Source: an uncultured Desulfobacterales bacterium (GTDB lineage: Bacteria; Desulfobacterota; Desulfobacteria; Desulfobacterales; G020354645). From it: 16,372 nt of DNA. A program made the position numbers and the translations under genes. Positions 8,052 to 15,128 of this stretch are shown here, one piece after another. Position 1 is the first letter of the stretch; each line of letters opens with the position of its first letter. The notes under the pieces were generated by a model. The model was given only the letters and a program-made list of their open reading frames with translations. It did not search any database and was not told the origin of the DNA. The stretch is taken from NCBI GenBank assembly GCA_947259865.1, contig CAMYNZ010000028.1:1-16372 (forward strand), read 5' to 3'.

Positions 8052-9053
8052 TTATAATCCATGCTCCGAAAAATACCTGGCCGCACCTGCATGCGGTTGT
8101 ATGCCGGTATCACTCTTGTCCGCTGACCGAACAGTGAACGAGGATAGGGCCGGATGAGCACTTTGCAGGCGTTTTTGATTGCTATGAATGGCTTCGATGA
8201 TTTGGTAGACCGTTTCTTCATCGAGATCTTCCGGAGCCACCAGCGTCATTCTTGTCCCGAACGTCGTGAGGCCCTTTGGATAAGGTGGATACGTATTGGC
8301 AGCGATATTGATTTTTAAAAAAGCGGGATGATCGTTGACCAGTTTTTTAGTATCACTATCATTCATGTCCGCCAGACCGCCTTTACAGCGCTCGAGCAAC
8401 TGCTGCAATGACGGATCGGGGTGTACGCCGATGTGCACCATCGCCTGTACCGTGCCGTAACAAAATGCCATCGAATCCTGTGACTGGGAAGCGGGCAATT
8501 CTTGCACCAGACTAAAATCTGCCTTCGACCAGTTTTTAGCTCTCATAATCGTATCAACCGTAAGATTCTCAAGCGATCTGGGTGCACCGGCATTAATCCG
8601 TTTGCCCTTCAACCCTTCCAACGAAGTGATGCCCGCATCCCTGCGCACAACCAGTGTGACAGGAATGTCATAGAGCGGGACAAGGGTGCGCAAATTTTCG
8701 TAGCCGATATCAAGAAACTTGAAATAACCGGTTTTTTTAATGGCATCGTGCAGCATGCGCGAATCCACCAATCCGATATCCAGAGCACCTCCCCGAAGGT
8801 TTGTAAGATTATGCATGTCGTCAGGTGCCGGAACCGTTTTGCAGTCAATATCATCTGCGTGACTGTTGATCATTCTGCAGATGGCTCGGCCGGTAAAGTG
8901 AGAAAAAGTTCCGGCCTTTCCGGTACCTAACAGAATATCGAGGGCATGAGCGGAAATAGGGAATAATCCGATGATTAAAATTACGGCAATGAAAGGAGCT
9001 TGCTTGAAAACCCGGATAAAACAGAGGTTCTTTACATGTTTGCTGGTAATCAT
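8052..9053 (-). CDS. Divergent TAXI-family TRAP solute-binding protein
   Basis: This 333-residue secreted binding protein has a long signal peptide: basic N-region 4-18, hydrophobic core 20-33, likely cleavage after AHA at 37. The mature part begins LDILLGTGKAGTFSHFTG (38-55), in which the canonical YYP of the TAXI ligand loop is replaced by FSHF. Family traits remain: AICRMINSHADDIDC, LRTLVPLYDIPVTLVVRRD, LEGLKGKRINAGAPRS, the YGTVQAMVHIGVHPDPS region in place of the usual TxGHPSGxIKE motif, TFGTRMTLVAPEDLDEETVY, and a terminal GAARYFSEHGL. The Shine-Dalgarno is strong (GGAGG, five bases before the ATG). Gene order between two universal stress genes and downstream of the permease indicates one operon. 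The ligand is unknown; the altered loop and missing GHPSG suggest a different specificity from the other two binding proteins here. Confidence 0.82.
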   Translation of the reverse strand: MITSKHVKNLCFIRVFKQAPFIAVILIIGLFPISAHALDILLGTGKAGTFSHFTGRAICRMINSHADDIDCKTVPAPDDMHNLTNLRGGALDIGLVDSRMLHDAIKKTGYFKFLDIGYENLRTLVPLYDIPVTLVVRRDAGITSLEGLKGKRINAGAPRSLENLTVDTIMRAKNWSKADFSLVQELPASQSQDSMAFCYGTVQAMVHIGVHPDPSLQQLLERCKGGLADMNDSDTKKLVNDHPAFLKINIAANTYPPYPKGLTTFGTRMTLVAPEDLDEETVYQIIEAIHSNQKRLQSAHPALSSFTVRSADKSDTGIQPHAGAARYFSEHGL

Positions 9054-9117
9054 GTTTTCCTCCGCTAGCTATAAATCTTATAATAATTACGCTTTCGAGG
9101 CAGATCAGATCCCGAAT

Positions 9118-9137
9118 GGATGACGCGTCACTCATCC
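9118..9137. other. Small palindromic element between USP and TAXI genes
   Basis: GGATGA (9118-9123) and TCATCC (9132-9137) form an inverted repeat that encloses part of a perfect ten-base palindrome, TGACGCGTCA (9121-9130). It lies in the 99-base spacer upstream of the second TAXI gene. It could be an operator or a small intercistronic hairpin; a single palindrome of this size can also arise by chance. Confidence 0.25.
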
Positions 9138-9152
9138 GGTATGCCAATTCAG

Positions 9153-9587
9153 CTAAATTTGAATATTCCTTAGCCGCAACACCGAACAATTGGCGTTATC
9201 CGTGACTCTCTGGGAACAGGAATTACTGAAAATCTCGTTAATATCACGGCGGCGGTTGTGGTAGACCACAATCAGATCTGCTCCCCACTTGTCAGCGGCT
9301 TTTATGATTTCTTCCCAGTTTTTTCCGGTTCTTATGGTGTATGATACGGTTTCATCACAGTTGTTTTTGATGAATTGCTCCAGCGACTGTTTAAATCTAG
9401 CCGTCGCTTCCTGGCGCACCTCATCGGAGATATAGGACGCAACCAGGGGCATACCAAATCCGGGCATAACGCTAACCAGCTGAATCTCGGCGCCGCTCTG
9501 CTTGGCAAGCGCGGCCGCTTTTTGATAGACCGCTTTGGCAGTATCGGGATAGTCAACCTCTATCGGCACAAGAATTTTTTTAAACAT
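9153..9587 (-). CDS. Universal stress protein lacking the ATP-binding glycines
   Basis: This 144-residue protein has a UspA fold and starts MFKKILVPIEVDYPDTAKAV, a typical first strand and helix. The region that should carry G-x2-G-x9-G-S reads Y109-HN-R112, nine residues, N122-S123, so all three glycines are replaced while the surrounding strand (ADLIVV) and the following SQRVTDNANCSVLRLR element are conserved. It is therefore expected to be a UspA-type protein that does not bind ATP. The ATG at 9587 is chosen rather than the upstream in-frame start at 9764, whose extra 59 residues are low-complexity and overlap the REP-like spacer; GGGAG precedes the ATG by about seven bases. It lies directly downstream of the TRAP permease and may regulate it, by analogy with TeaD; that role is inference. 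Confidence 0.85.
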   Translation of the reverse strand: MFKKILVPIEVDYPDTAKAVYQKAAALAKQSGAEIQLVSVMPGFGMPLVASYISDEVRQEATARFKQSLEQFIKNNCDETVSYTIRTGKNWEEIIKAADKWGADLIVVYHNRRRDINEIFSNSCSQRVTDNANCSVLRLRNIQI

Positions 9588-9650
9588 AATAGACTCCCAA
9601 AGAAAGGATACAATCCAGTATCGATGGATTTCTCTCCCGCAAGATCGGGA

Positions 9651-9700
9651 TCCCACAGATCGAGTATCAATATGTGGGAGCGGCATGCCAGCCGCGATTG
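9651..9700. repeat. REP-like palindromic element in the permease-USP spacer
   Basis: TGTGGGAGCGGC at 9673-9684 is followed by ATGCCA and GCCGCGATTG; GCGGC (9680-9684) and GCCGC (9691-9695) form a stem. Just before it, TCCCACA (9651-9657) pairs with TGTGGGA (9673-9679), giving an alternative structure. Strings of the form TGTGGGAGCGG-n-GCCGCGAT are typical of REP elements known from Pseudomonas and other Proteobacteria. It fills the middle of the 173-base spacer within the operon. Confidence 0.5.
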
Positions 9701-9760
9701 AAACGGCATCTCCGCTACGCCATGGCAGGCTAAACAGGGCCGACGCGGCACTTTCGGTCG

Positions 9761-12340
9761 TCAAACAGCCGCTTCCAGTTTTTGCTTTCGGCCACGCTGT
9801 AAAAACCAGACTAACCCATATAGCAGCAGCGCCGGTATGAACATTAGTTGTTTCGGGGGCCGTTTGGCCGGTACCTGGATGTTCAGTATTTCCTGGTCAA
9901 AGTCGATTCCGGCTTTTTCAGCCGCACTTGAGAAGACCACATTATCAATCAGGGTTTTGCCGGCTTCATCACGGGTTTCAAGTCCCATAGCGGCCAGTCT
10001 GTCAGCCCCGCTGCTTTCGGCCCCCACCGGTAGCATTACTGTCTTGGTGAATTCACGCCCGTCATCTTTTTCGCCTTTCAGCATTATTCTCACCTGGGAG
10101 CCGGTTTCCATATCGGCCACCATCTGCTCGAGTTTAGTGGCCGGTTCTTCGGCAAGCGGCGGATAAACCATGTCCCACCAGAAACCGGGGCGAAACAGGG
10201 TAAGTGCGACGAGCAAAAGCGCAACGGTTTCCCATATCCGGCTTTTGGTCAGGAAGTACCCCTGGGTGCCCGCGGCAAACGCCAGCATGGCAGCAATAGC
10301 GGCAACGATCACAATGATCAGCACAAACCAATTGGCAACACCGATCATCAACAACTGGGTATTAAAGATGAAGAGAAACGGCAAAACGGCGGTTCGAATG
10401 TCGTAGGTAAAGCCCTGGATACCGGTACGGATCGGATCACCACCGGATATGCCGGCCGCCGCAAAGGCCGCCAACCCCACCGGCGGCGTGTCATCGGCCA
10501 GGATGCCGAAATAGAAGACAAAAAGATGTACAGCAATTAAGGGAACGATCAGGCCATTTTGCGCACCCAGGTCGACAATCACCGGTGCCATCAGGGTCGA
10601 CACCACGATATAGTTGGCCGTAGTCGGCAGGCCCATCCCCAGAATAAGGCTGATGATGGCGGTAAAGACCAGAATCAGCATCAGATTCCCGCCCGAGATA
10701 AACTCGACAAATTCGGTCATGACAAGCCCGATGCCGGTCAGGGTGACGGTTCCGACGACGATTCCGGCTGCGGACGTGGCCACACCGATACCGATCATAT
10801 TTCTGGCTCCGGCGACCATGCCTTGAATCAAATCGTCAAAGCCGCGCTTGAAGGAAAACTCATCCCCCTTCATCTTGCGGAAGACACCTTTTAACGGTCG
10901 CTGGGTGATCACCATGACAATCAGCAGGACCGTTGCCCAGTAAGCAGATAGCGCCGGGGAAAGCCGTTCCACCACCAGACACCACATCAGCACCACGATG
11001 GGCAGCAAAAAGTAATAACCGGCCTGGGCCGTCCGACCTAGCGGCGGCAGTTCGTTAATCTCATGGCTGGTATCCAGCTCCGGCACCTTGCAGGCATAAA
11101 AAAGCAGCACAAGGTAGGCAATCATCAACACTACGGCCACAATGTATATGGCTGCGCCACCGGTCAAAGTTTTTATCCAGCCCATCCCGTAGTAGGTAAC
11201 GCCTCCTATGATGATTATAAACAGAAATGTCAGCACAGCTGACATCAATTTCTGGGAAAGGGTTTTGGTCACCAGTTTTTGCATTCCCTTCAAACCCATT
11301 TTACAGGCTTCGAGGTGGACGATATAAACCAGTGCGATATAAGAGATGATAGCCGGCAGGAAAGCGTGCTTGATGACCTCGACATAGGAGATGCCGACAT
11401 ATTCGACCATCAGAAAGGCTGCCGCACCCATCACCGGCGGCATTAACTGGCCATTGGTTGAGCAGGCCACCTCGATTGCCCCGGCTTTTTCAGCGCTGAA
11501 GCCGACTTTTTTCATCAGGGGGATGGTAAAGGTACCGGTGGTGACCACGTTGGCAATCGATGACCCGGAGACCAGACCGGTCAAACCGGATGAGACCACC
11601 GCAGCTTTGGCGGGGCCGCCCCGAAGATGACCGAGCCCGGCAAAAGCGGTGCGAATAAAGTAGTTACCGGCGCCGGCCGACTCGAGCAGCGCACCAAACA
11701 ACACAAACATAAATACCATTCCGGTCGAAACTCCCAGCGCAACCCCAAAAACACCCTCGGTGCCAAGCCAGTAGTGGGACATCCCCTTATTCAGACTGGC
11801 GCCCTTGTGCGCAATGACATCGGGCATGTAGGGGCCGCCAAAAGTATAGATTATAAATACGGCGGCGACAACCATCAGCGGCGGACCCAGCGCGCGCCGC
11901 GTTGCCTCCAGCAGCAAAATCAAACCGGTAACGGCGACAATTAGATCCAGCTGGGTTGGAAGACCCGGACGATCGGATAATGCTTCATAAAAAATCCATA
12001 GATAGGCCGCACAAAACGCGGCCACCAATCCCACAATCCAGTCCTGAACCGGAATGTATTTTCTGGGCGATGATTTAAATGTGGGATAGGCCGTGTAGGC
12101 CAGAAAAACGGCAAAAGCCAGGTGGATTGCCCTTGCCTCCGTATCGTTTAAAACAAAAAAATTAAAGATAAAGGGCAGGGGAGATGCGTACCAGAGCTGA
12201 AACAGCGTCCAAATCAGCGGTACGAAAAAAAGAATTTTTTTGGGAATCGCACCGGTTGGATTGCGGGCCCCCGTATCCGATTCGGCAATCATCTCCTGAA
12301 GCTGTTCTTCGGATTTCAGGCTATCTGTCGATTCAGTCAT
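9761..12340 (-). CDS. TRAP transporter fused permease (DctQ-DctM) with DUF3394-like C-terminus
   Basis: This 859-residue polytopic inner-membrane protein is the permease of a TAXI-type TRAP transporter, a secondary transporter driven by an ion gradient. An N-terminal charged tail (1-33) is followed by about four DctQ-like helices (36-165). The DctM domain then shows its two repeat signatures: GLTGLVSGSSIANVVTTGTF (252-271) with STNGQLMPPVMGAAAF, and GMGLPTTANYIVVST (568-582) with ADDTPPVGLAAFAAAGISGG. After the last DctM helices comes a hydrophilic stretch (about 730-825) that looks PDZ-like near SSAAEKAGIDFDQEILNIQV, then a final membrane segment (831-848), matching the DUF3394 extension of many TAXI permeases. 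The start at 12340 (AAGGA about ten bases upstream) is preferred over the frame start at 12499, which lies inside a hairpin. It pairs with the TAXI gene upstream, from which it is separated by a 178-base leader. Confidence 0.93.
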   Translation of the reverse strand: MTESTDSLKSEEQLQEMIAESDTGARNPTGAIPKKILFFVPLIWTLFQLWYASPLPFIFNFFVLNDTEARAIHLAFAVFLAYTAYPTFKSSPRKYIPVQDWIVGLVAAFCAAYLWIFYEALSDRPGLPTQLDLIVAVTGLILLLEATRRALGPPLMVVAAVFIIYTFGGPYMPDVIAHKGASLNKGMSHYWLGTEGVFGVALGVSTGMVFMFVLFGALLESAGAGNYFIRTAFAGLGHLRGGPAKAAVVSSGLTGLVSGSSIANVVTTGTFTIPLMKKVGFSAEKAGAIEVACSTNGQLMPPVMGAAAFLMVEYVGISYVEVIKHAFLPAIISYIALVYIVHLEACKMGLKGMQKLVTKTLSQKLMSAVLTFLFIIIIGGVTYYGMGWIKTLTGGAAIYIVAVVLMIAYLVLLFYACKVPELDTSHEINELPPLGRTAQAGYYFLLPIVVLMWCLVVERLSPALSAYWATVLLIVMVITQRPLKGVFRKMKGDEFSFKRGFDDLIQGMVAGARNMIGIGVATSAAGIVVGTVTLTGIGLVMTEFVEFISGGNLMLILVFTAIISLILGMGLPTTANYIVVSTLMAPVIVDLGAQNGLIVPLIAVHLFVFYFGILADDTPPVGLAAFAAAGISGGDPIRTGIQGFTYDIRTAVLPFLFIFNTQLLMIGVANWFVLIIVIVAAIAAMLAFAAGTQGYFLTKSRIWETVALLLVALTLFRPGFWWDMVYPPLAEEPATKLEQMVADMETGSQVRIMLKGEKDDGREFTKTVMLPVGAESSGADRLAAMGLETRDEAGKTLIDNVVFSSAAEKAGIDFDQEILNIQVPAKRPPKQLMFIPALLLYGLVWFLQRGRKQKLEAAV

Positions 12341-12471
12341 TGCGATGATTCCTTTTTGAAAATAATGATATTGGTCTACACATCTTAGGTCGGGTTCTGG
12401 GTTGGAGCAAGAATTGAAAAATATCTCAGCGATTTTACAGAGCAGTTTTGGCGTAGAATGCATAACCGGCA

Positions 12472-12504
12472 GACAAAGTGCGCCGCACCCGCGGCGCACT
12501 TGTC
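12472..12504 (-). other. Strong GC-rich stem-loop between binding protein and permease genes
   Basis: GACAAAGTGCGCCGC (12472-12486) pairs with GCGGCGCACTTGTC (12491-12504) over 14 base pairs with one bulged A and a four-base loop. It starts 14 bases after the stop of the upstream TAXI gene on the - strand. No run of U follows, so it is more likely a partial terminator or a 3'-end stabiliser that sets a high ratio of binding protein to permease. The rest of the 178-base spacer (12341-12471) shows only the permease ribosome-binding site. Confidence 0.6.
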
Positions 12505-12518
12505 ATATCCATAAATGA

Positions 12519-13499
12519 TTACATCAAGCCGGCTTCTTTGTAGTATTTCTTTGCGCCTCTGTGCAAGGGGGCCGAGAGACCATCTTTGATCATCTCTTCT
12601 TTTTTCAGAACCTTAAAGGCCGGATGAAGCTTTTTGAACTGGTCAAAGTTTTCAAAAACCGCCTTGACCACATTGTAGATGACGTCTTCCGAGACTTTAG
12701 ACGAAGTAACAAATGTGGCGCCGACCCCAAAAGTCTTGGTGTCCTTGGGCGTTCCGCGATACATACCGCCGGGTATCGTGGCGGTTCGGTAGTAGTCGTT
12801 CTTTTTTACCAGCTTGTCAATCTTCCTACCGGTTACATTTACCAGCACCGAGTCGCAGGAGGTGGTGGGCTCTTTGATGGAACCGCTGGGATGCCCCACG
12901 GTAAATACCATGGCATCGATCTTGTTATCGCACAGCGCTTTGCCCTGCTCGGCGGACTTTAGCTCGGAAGCCAGTTTAAAAGAACCTTTGGTCCAGCCGT
13001 AGGCCTTCATAACCACTTCCATGGTGCCGCGCTGACCGGAACCGGGGTTGCCGATGTTGACTCGTTTGCCCTTGAGATCTTTGAAGTCTTTAATGCCGGA
13101 ATCGGCACGGGCGACCACCGTAAAGGGCTCGGGATGAACCGAGAATACGGCGCGCAGATCTTTATTGGGACCTTTGTCTTTAAACTTGCTGGTGCCATTA
13201 TAGGCGTGGTACTGCCAGTCGGACTGGGCAACCCCCATATCCAGCTCACCAGCCCTAATGGTGTTCAAATTATAGACAGAGCCGCCGGTGCTTTCAACCG
13301 AGCAACGAATACCGTGCATTTTCCTGGATTTATTCACCAGGCGACAGATGGCCCCACCGGTAGGATAGTAGACCCCGGTCACACCGCCGGTGCCGATGGT
13401 GACAAACTTGGTTTCGGCAACCGCATCGTTGGGCGCGGTGCTCATAAAAAGTACGAGGCCGAATAAAATGGCCACACTGAAAATTAATGTCTTCTTCAT
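12519..13499 (-). CDS. TAXI-family TRAP transporter solute-binding protein
   Basis: This 326-residue periplasmic binding protein is probably the main receptor for the fused permease that follows. The signal peptide has a KKT start, a hydrophobic core to residue 19 and likely cleavage after AVA at 28. The mature domain opens [20 protein letters not shown] (32-51), the canonical TAXI ligand loop. Further family traits are [101 protein letters not shown] and a terminal [12 protein letters not shown]. The Shine-Dalgarno is near perfect (AGGAGGG, 13510-13504, four bases from the ATG), consistent with high expression. It is the first gene of the operon. TAXI proteins have been reported to bind glutamate, glutamine or dicarboxylates; the ligand here cannot be read from sequence. 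Confidence 0.92.
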   Translation of the reverse strand: MKKTLIFSVAILFGLVLFMSTAPNDAVAETKFVTIGTGGVTGVYYPTGGAICRLVNKSRKMHGIRCSVESTGGSVYNLNTIRAGELDMGVAQSDWQYHAYNGTSKFKDKGPNKDLRAVFSVHPEPFTVVARADSGIKDFKDLKGKRVNIGNPGSGQRGTMEVVMKAYGWTKGSFKLASELKSAEQGKALCDNKIDAMVFTVGHPSGSIKEPTTSCDSVLVNVTGRKIDKLVKKNDYYRTATIPGGMYRGTPKDTKTFGVGATFVTSSKVSEDVIYNVVKAVFENFDQFKKLHPAFKVLKKEEMIKDGLSAPLHRGAKKYYKEAGLM

Positions 13500-13530
13500 T
13501 TGACCCTCCTTTTATTGAATAAATGGTTAC

Positions 13531-13540
13531 GAGTTAACTC
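13531..13540. promoter_or_regulatory. Palindrome GAGTTAACTC in the TAXI operon leader
   Basis: This is a perfect ten-base palindrome located 31 bases upstream of the first TAXI gene's ATG, close to its ribosome-binding site. It could be an operator for a dimeric repressor. Support is only its symmetry and position. Confidence 0.25.
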
Positions 13541-13601
13541 CCTTCACCAAAATGAATTGTTACGTTGGATGTTAACCTTCCCCTCTATTTATGGGTGCGT
13601 T

Positions 13602-13635
13602 GTATTAATACTATCCAACTAAAAATGAAGGATAG
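13602..13635. promoter_or_regulatory. Palindrome cluster upstream of the TAXI operon
   Basis: A perfect palindrome GTATTAATAC (13602-13611) abuts an inverted repeat CTATCC (13611-13616) / GGATAG (13630-13635). It lies about 105-135 bases upstream of the first TAXI gene, a plausible position for an activator or repressor site. No family-specific operator is recognised. Confidence 0.25.
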
Positions 13636-13804
13636 AGGATGAAGCTAGAAGTCCATGACATGTGGCAGGCAAGACGCTCATATTATCCCTTTGGGGTATA
13701 TGTTTTATGGGCATCGCAATACAGAAGTGACCAACACCATTATTCAAATATAGTTAGCATATCGAAATGCAAAAGCAAGTATTTTTTTCAAAATTTAACG
13801 GAAC

Positions 13805-14002
13805 CAAGTTCAAGGTTCAGGGTTCCAGGTATAAGGTTCAAGGTTATAAAGACATTAAACCACAGTTTGTTGCTGTCTGCATTTGGACAGCTGCAACAAT
13901 CACCCCATGAAAGTAGCGACAAGCGTCACTGGATCCCCTGTAACTGCTTGCTTTTGACATTGCTCAACCTTGAACCTTGAACCCTGAACCTTGAACCCTG
14001 AA
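13805..14002. repeat. Inverted array of TTCAAGG/CCTTGAA repeats around a hairpin core
   Basis: The left arm (13805-13845) is built of GGTTCAAGG and GGTTCAGGG-like units. The right arm (13966-14002) carries the reverse complement, AACCTTGAACCCTGAA-type units. The inner 13 bases of each arm (AAGGTTCAAGGTT and its complement) match perfectly. Between them lie 120 bases that include a hairpin, TTGTTGCTGTC (13867-13877) against GACAGCTGCAA (13886-13896), with nine of eleven positions paired. Repeats of this kind are common between genes in some deltaproteobacterial genomes (recalled, not searched). No transposase is encoded. Confidence 0.6.
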
Positions 14003-14078
14003 ACACTGAATCCAGGCTTTTCATAGATTCAAAGCGTGTTTTTCTGCAACAATACTATAAAATTATGCTCCAATTATT

Positions 14079-15128
14079 TTAGAACCACTTATTGTAAATT
14101 TTGTCGTATTCTCCACTGGTTTGCATTTCGAGTATGGCAACATTGAATATTTCTTTATAAAAATTACTGCCAGTTTGAGGAAAAACGATGCCGTATCTCT
14201 GTTCATCAAAAATATTTCCGACTACTTTGATAGACGGATCTTTTTTTGAAATATACATGAGCGCAGGGGCGTCATAAACCACGGCATCGACTTTGCCTTC
14301 TTTTAGATTCCTGATTAGATCGTCAAATGTGTCTGCTAAAACAACGATGATATCATGATAGCGAAGATATTCTTCACTGGTTGTGCCTTTAATCACTGAA
14401 ACCTTTCTATTATTGAGATCTGCCAGCCCTTTAATCTCTCCATGTTCCAACCTCTCAACGGTGAGTGACGACGAAAGGGAAGCCGTAAAGGCCGCAAACC
14501 ATATAATACCAATAATCATCCAACAGGTTGCAACCAATCTGCCTTTTATCTTTCTGGGGTATTTGTCTCCATATCCAACCGTCGTCATGGTCACAATGGC
14601 CCACCAGTATGCATCTAGAATCCCTCTCCTGTAATTGATGGCAAAACTTTTAGGATCACTATCGGATTTTTCAAAGTACCAGATAAGATGGGCGATAAGC
14701 GTAAGACCGATGACAAAGAATATGAGTGATAGACCGATGGCCCTGAAAATAGGTAAATAGGGAATAAAAGCTTTGCTTTGTGGTTCTGCTCTGGCGGCAA
14801 CGATTAATCCGGAATCAAAAAAAGGTTGAGAAAAATCAACTCTCTTCTCTCTTTCGGCAGTAATTGTAATCCCGGAAAAATTTATATCGCATTCACCTGA
14901 TTCAACCGCATACAGCACATCTGTGACGCTTTTGTAATATACAAACTCCGGTATAAGATTATTTTGTTTACAGATACTATTTGCCATATCAATACAAAAA
15001 CCCCTTAAATCTTTAAAAACAAACGGCGGAAACTCCTTTACGGCAATCTTTATTTTTGTCCCTGTTTCAGCGACAATTGAAGGAGAAAAAAATAGAATAA
15101 TAATAGTGATTATGATTAACTTCTTCAT
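14079..15128 (-). CDS. Prokaryotic ionotropic glutamate receptor / ligand-gated potassium channel (GluR0-like)
   Basis: This 349-residue protein has the split architecture of GluR0. A signal peptide (1-20) precedes ligand-binding half S1 (about 24-115), a pore module follows (M1 127-151, re-entrant loop 169-191, M2 197-222), then ligand-binding half S2 (about 230-349). The loop contains TMTTVGYGDKYP, with the potassium selectivity filter T183-VGYGD188. S1 has GITITAEREKRVDFSQPF, in which R93 matches the arginine that holds the ligand carboxylate in glutamate receptors; S2 has KGTTSEEY (247-254) and DAVVYDAPAL with D286 at the usual acidic contact for the amino group. FTASLSSSLTVERL after M2 recalls the SYTANLAAFLTVERM motif of animal receptors. 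The Shine-Dalgarno (AAGG) is weak. The gene stands alone, is more AT-rich than its neighbours and is flanked on both sides by repeats, which suggests acquisition. Unlike animal receptors it lacks an amino-terminal domain and a third membrane helix. Confidence 0.9.
   Translation of the reverse strand: MKKLIIITIIILFFSPSIVAETGTKIKIAVKEFPPFVFKDLRGFCIDMANSICKQNNLIPEFVYYKSVTDVLYAVESGECDINFSGITITAEREKRVDFSQPFFDSGLIVAARAEPQSKAFIPYLPIFRAIGLSLIFFVIGLTLIAHLIWYFEKSDSDPKSFAINYRRGILDAYWWAIVTMTTVGYGDKYPRKIKGRLVATCWMIIGIIWFAAFTASLSSSLTVERLEHGEIKGLADLNNRKVSVIKGTTSEEYLRYHDIIVVLADTFDDLIRNLKEGKVDAVVYDAPALMYISKKDPSIKVVGNIFDEQRYGIVFPQTGSNFYKEIFNVAILEMQTSGEYDKIYNKWF

Larger units (their letters stand above)
13500..14078. 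other. Intergenic region: TAXI operon leader plus repeat array
   Basis: The part nearest the TAXI gene (13500-13640) should hold the operon promoter, but no clear -35/-10 pair is visible; two ten-base palindromes are annotated separately. From 13640 to 13800 no supported gene is seen. From 13805 to 14002 lies an inverted array of TTCAAGG-like repeats. The last 75 bases, before the channel gene's stop codon, are AT-rich and featureless. Confidence 0.6.

Noticed and set aside
9588..9764. N-terminal extension of the second universal stress protein
   Set aside because: The extra 59 residues would overlap the permease stop and be encoded by the REP-like spacer, and the family fold begins at MFKKILV with its own Shine-Dalgarno.
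12341..12499. Longer start for the TRAP permease
   Set aside because: The extension is encoded by the strong hairpin and spacer, and the internal ATG at 12340 has a suitable ribosome-binding site.
13639..13980. Open frame of 113 codons on the + strand
   Set aside because: Its second half is a translation of the TTCAAGG repeat array and its first half has no recognisable domain or ribosome-binding site; the frame is probably incidental.
13805..14002. Possible CRISPR array
   Set aside because: The units are contiguous and imperfect, there are no regular spacers, and the two sides are inverted rather than direct repeats.
14079..15128. Plain amino-acid ABC transporter binding protein
   Set aside because: The two helices and the TVGYGD pore loop between the binding halves exclude an ordinary periplasmic binding protein.
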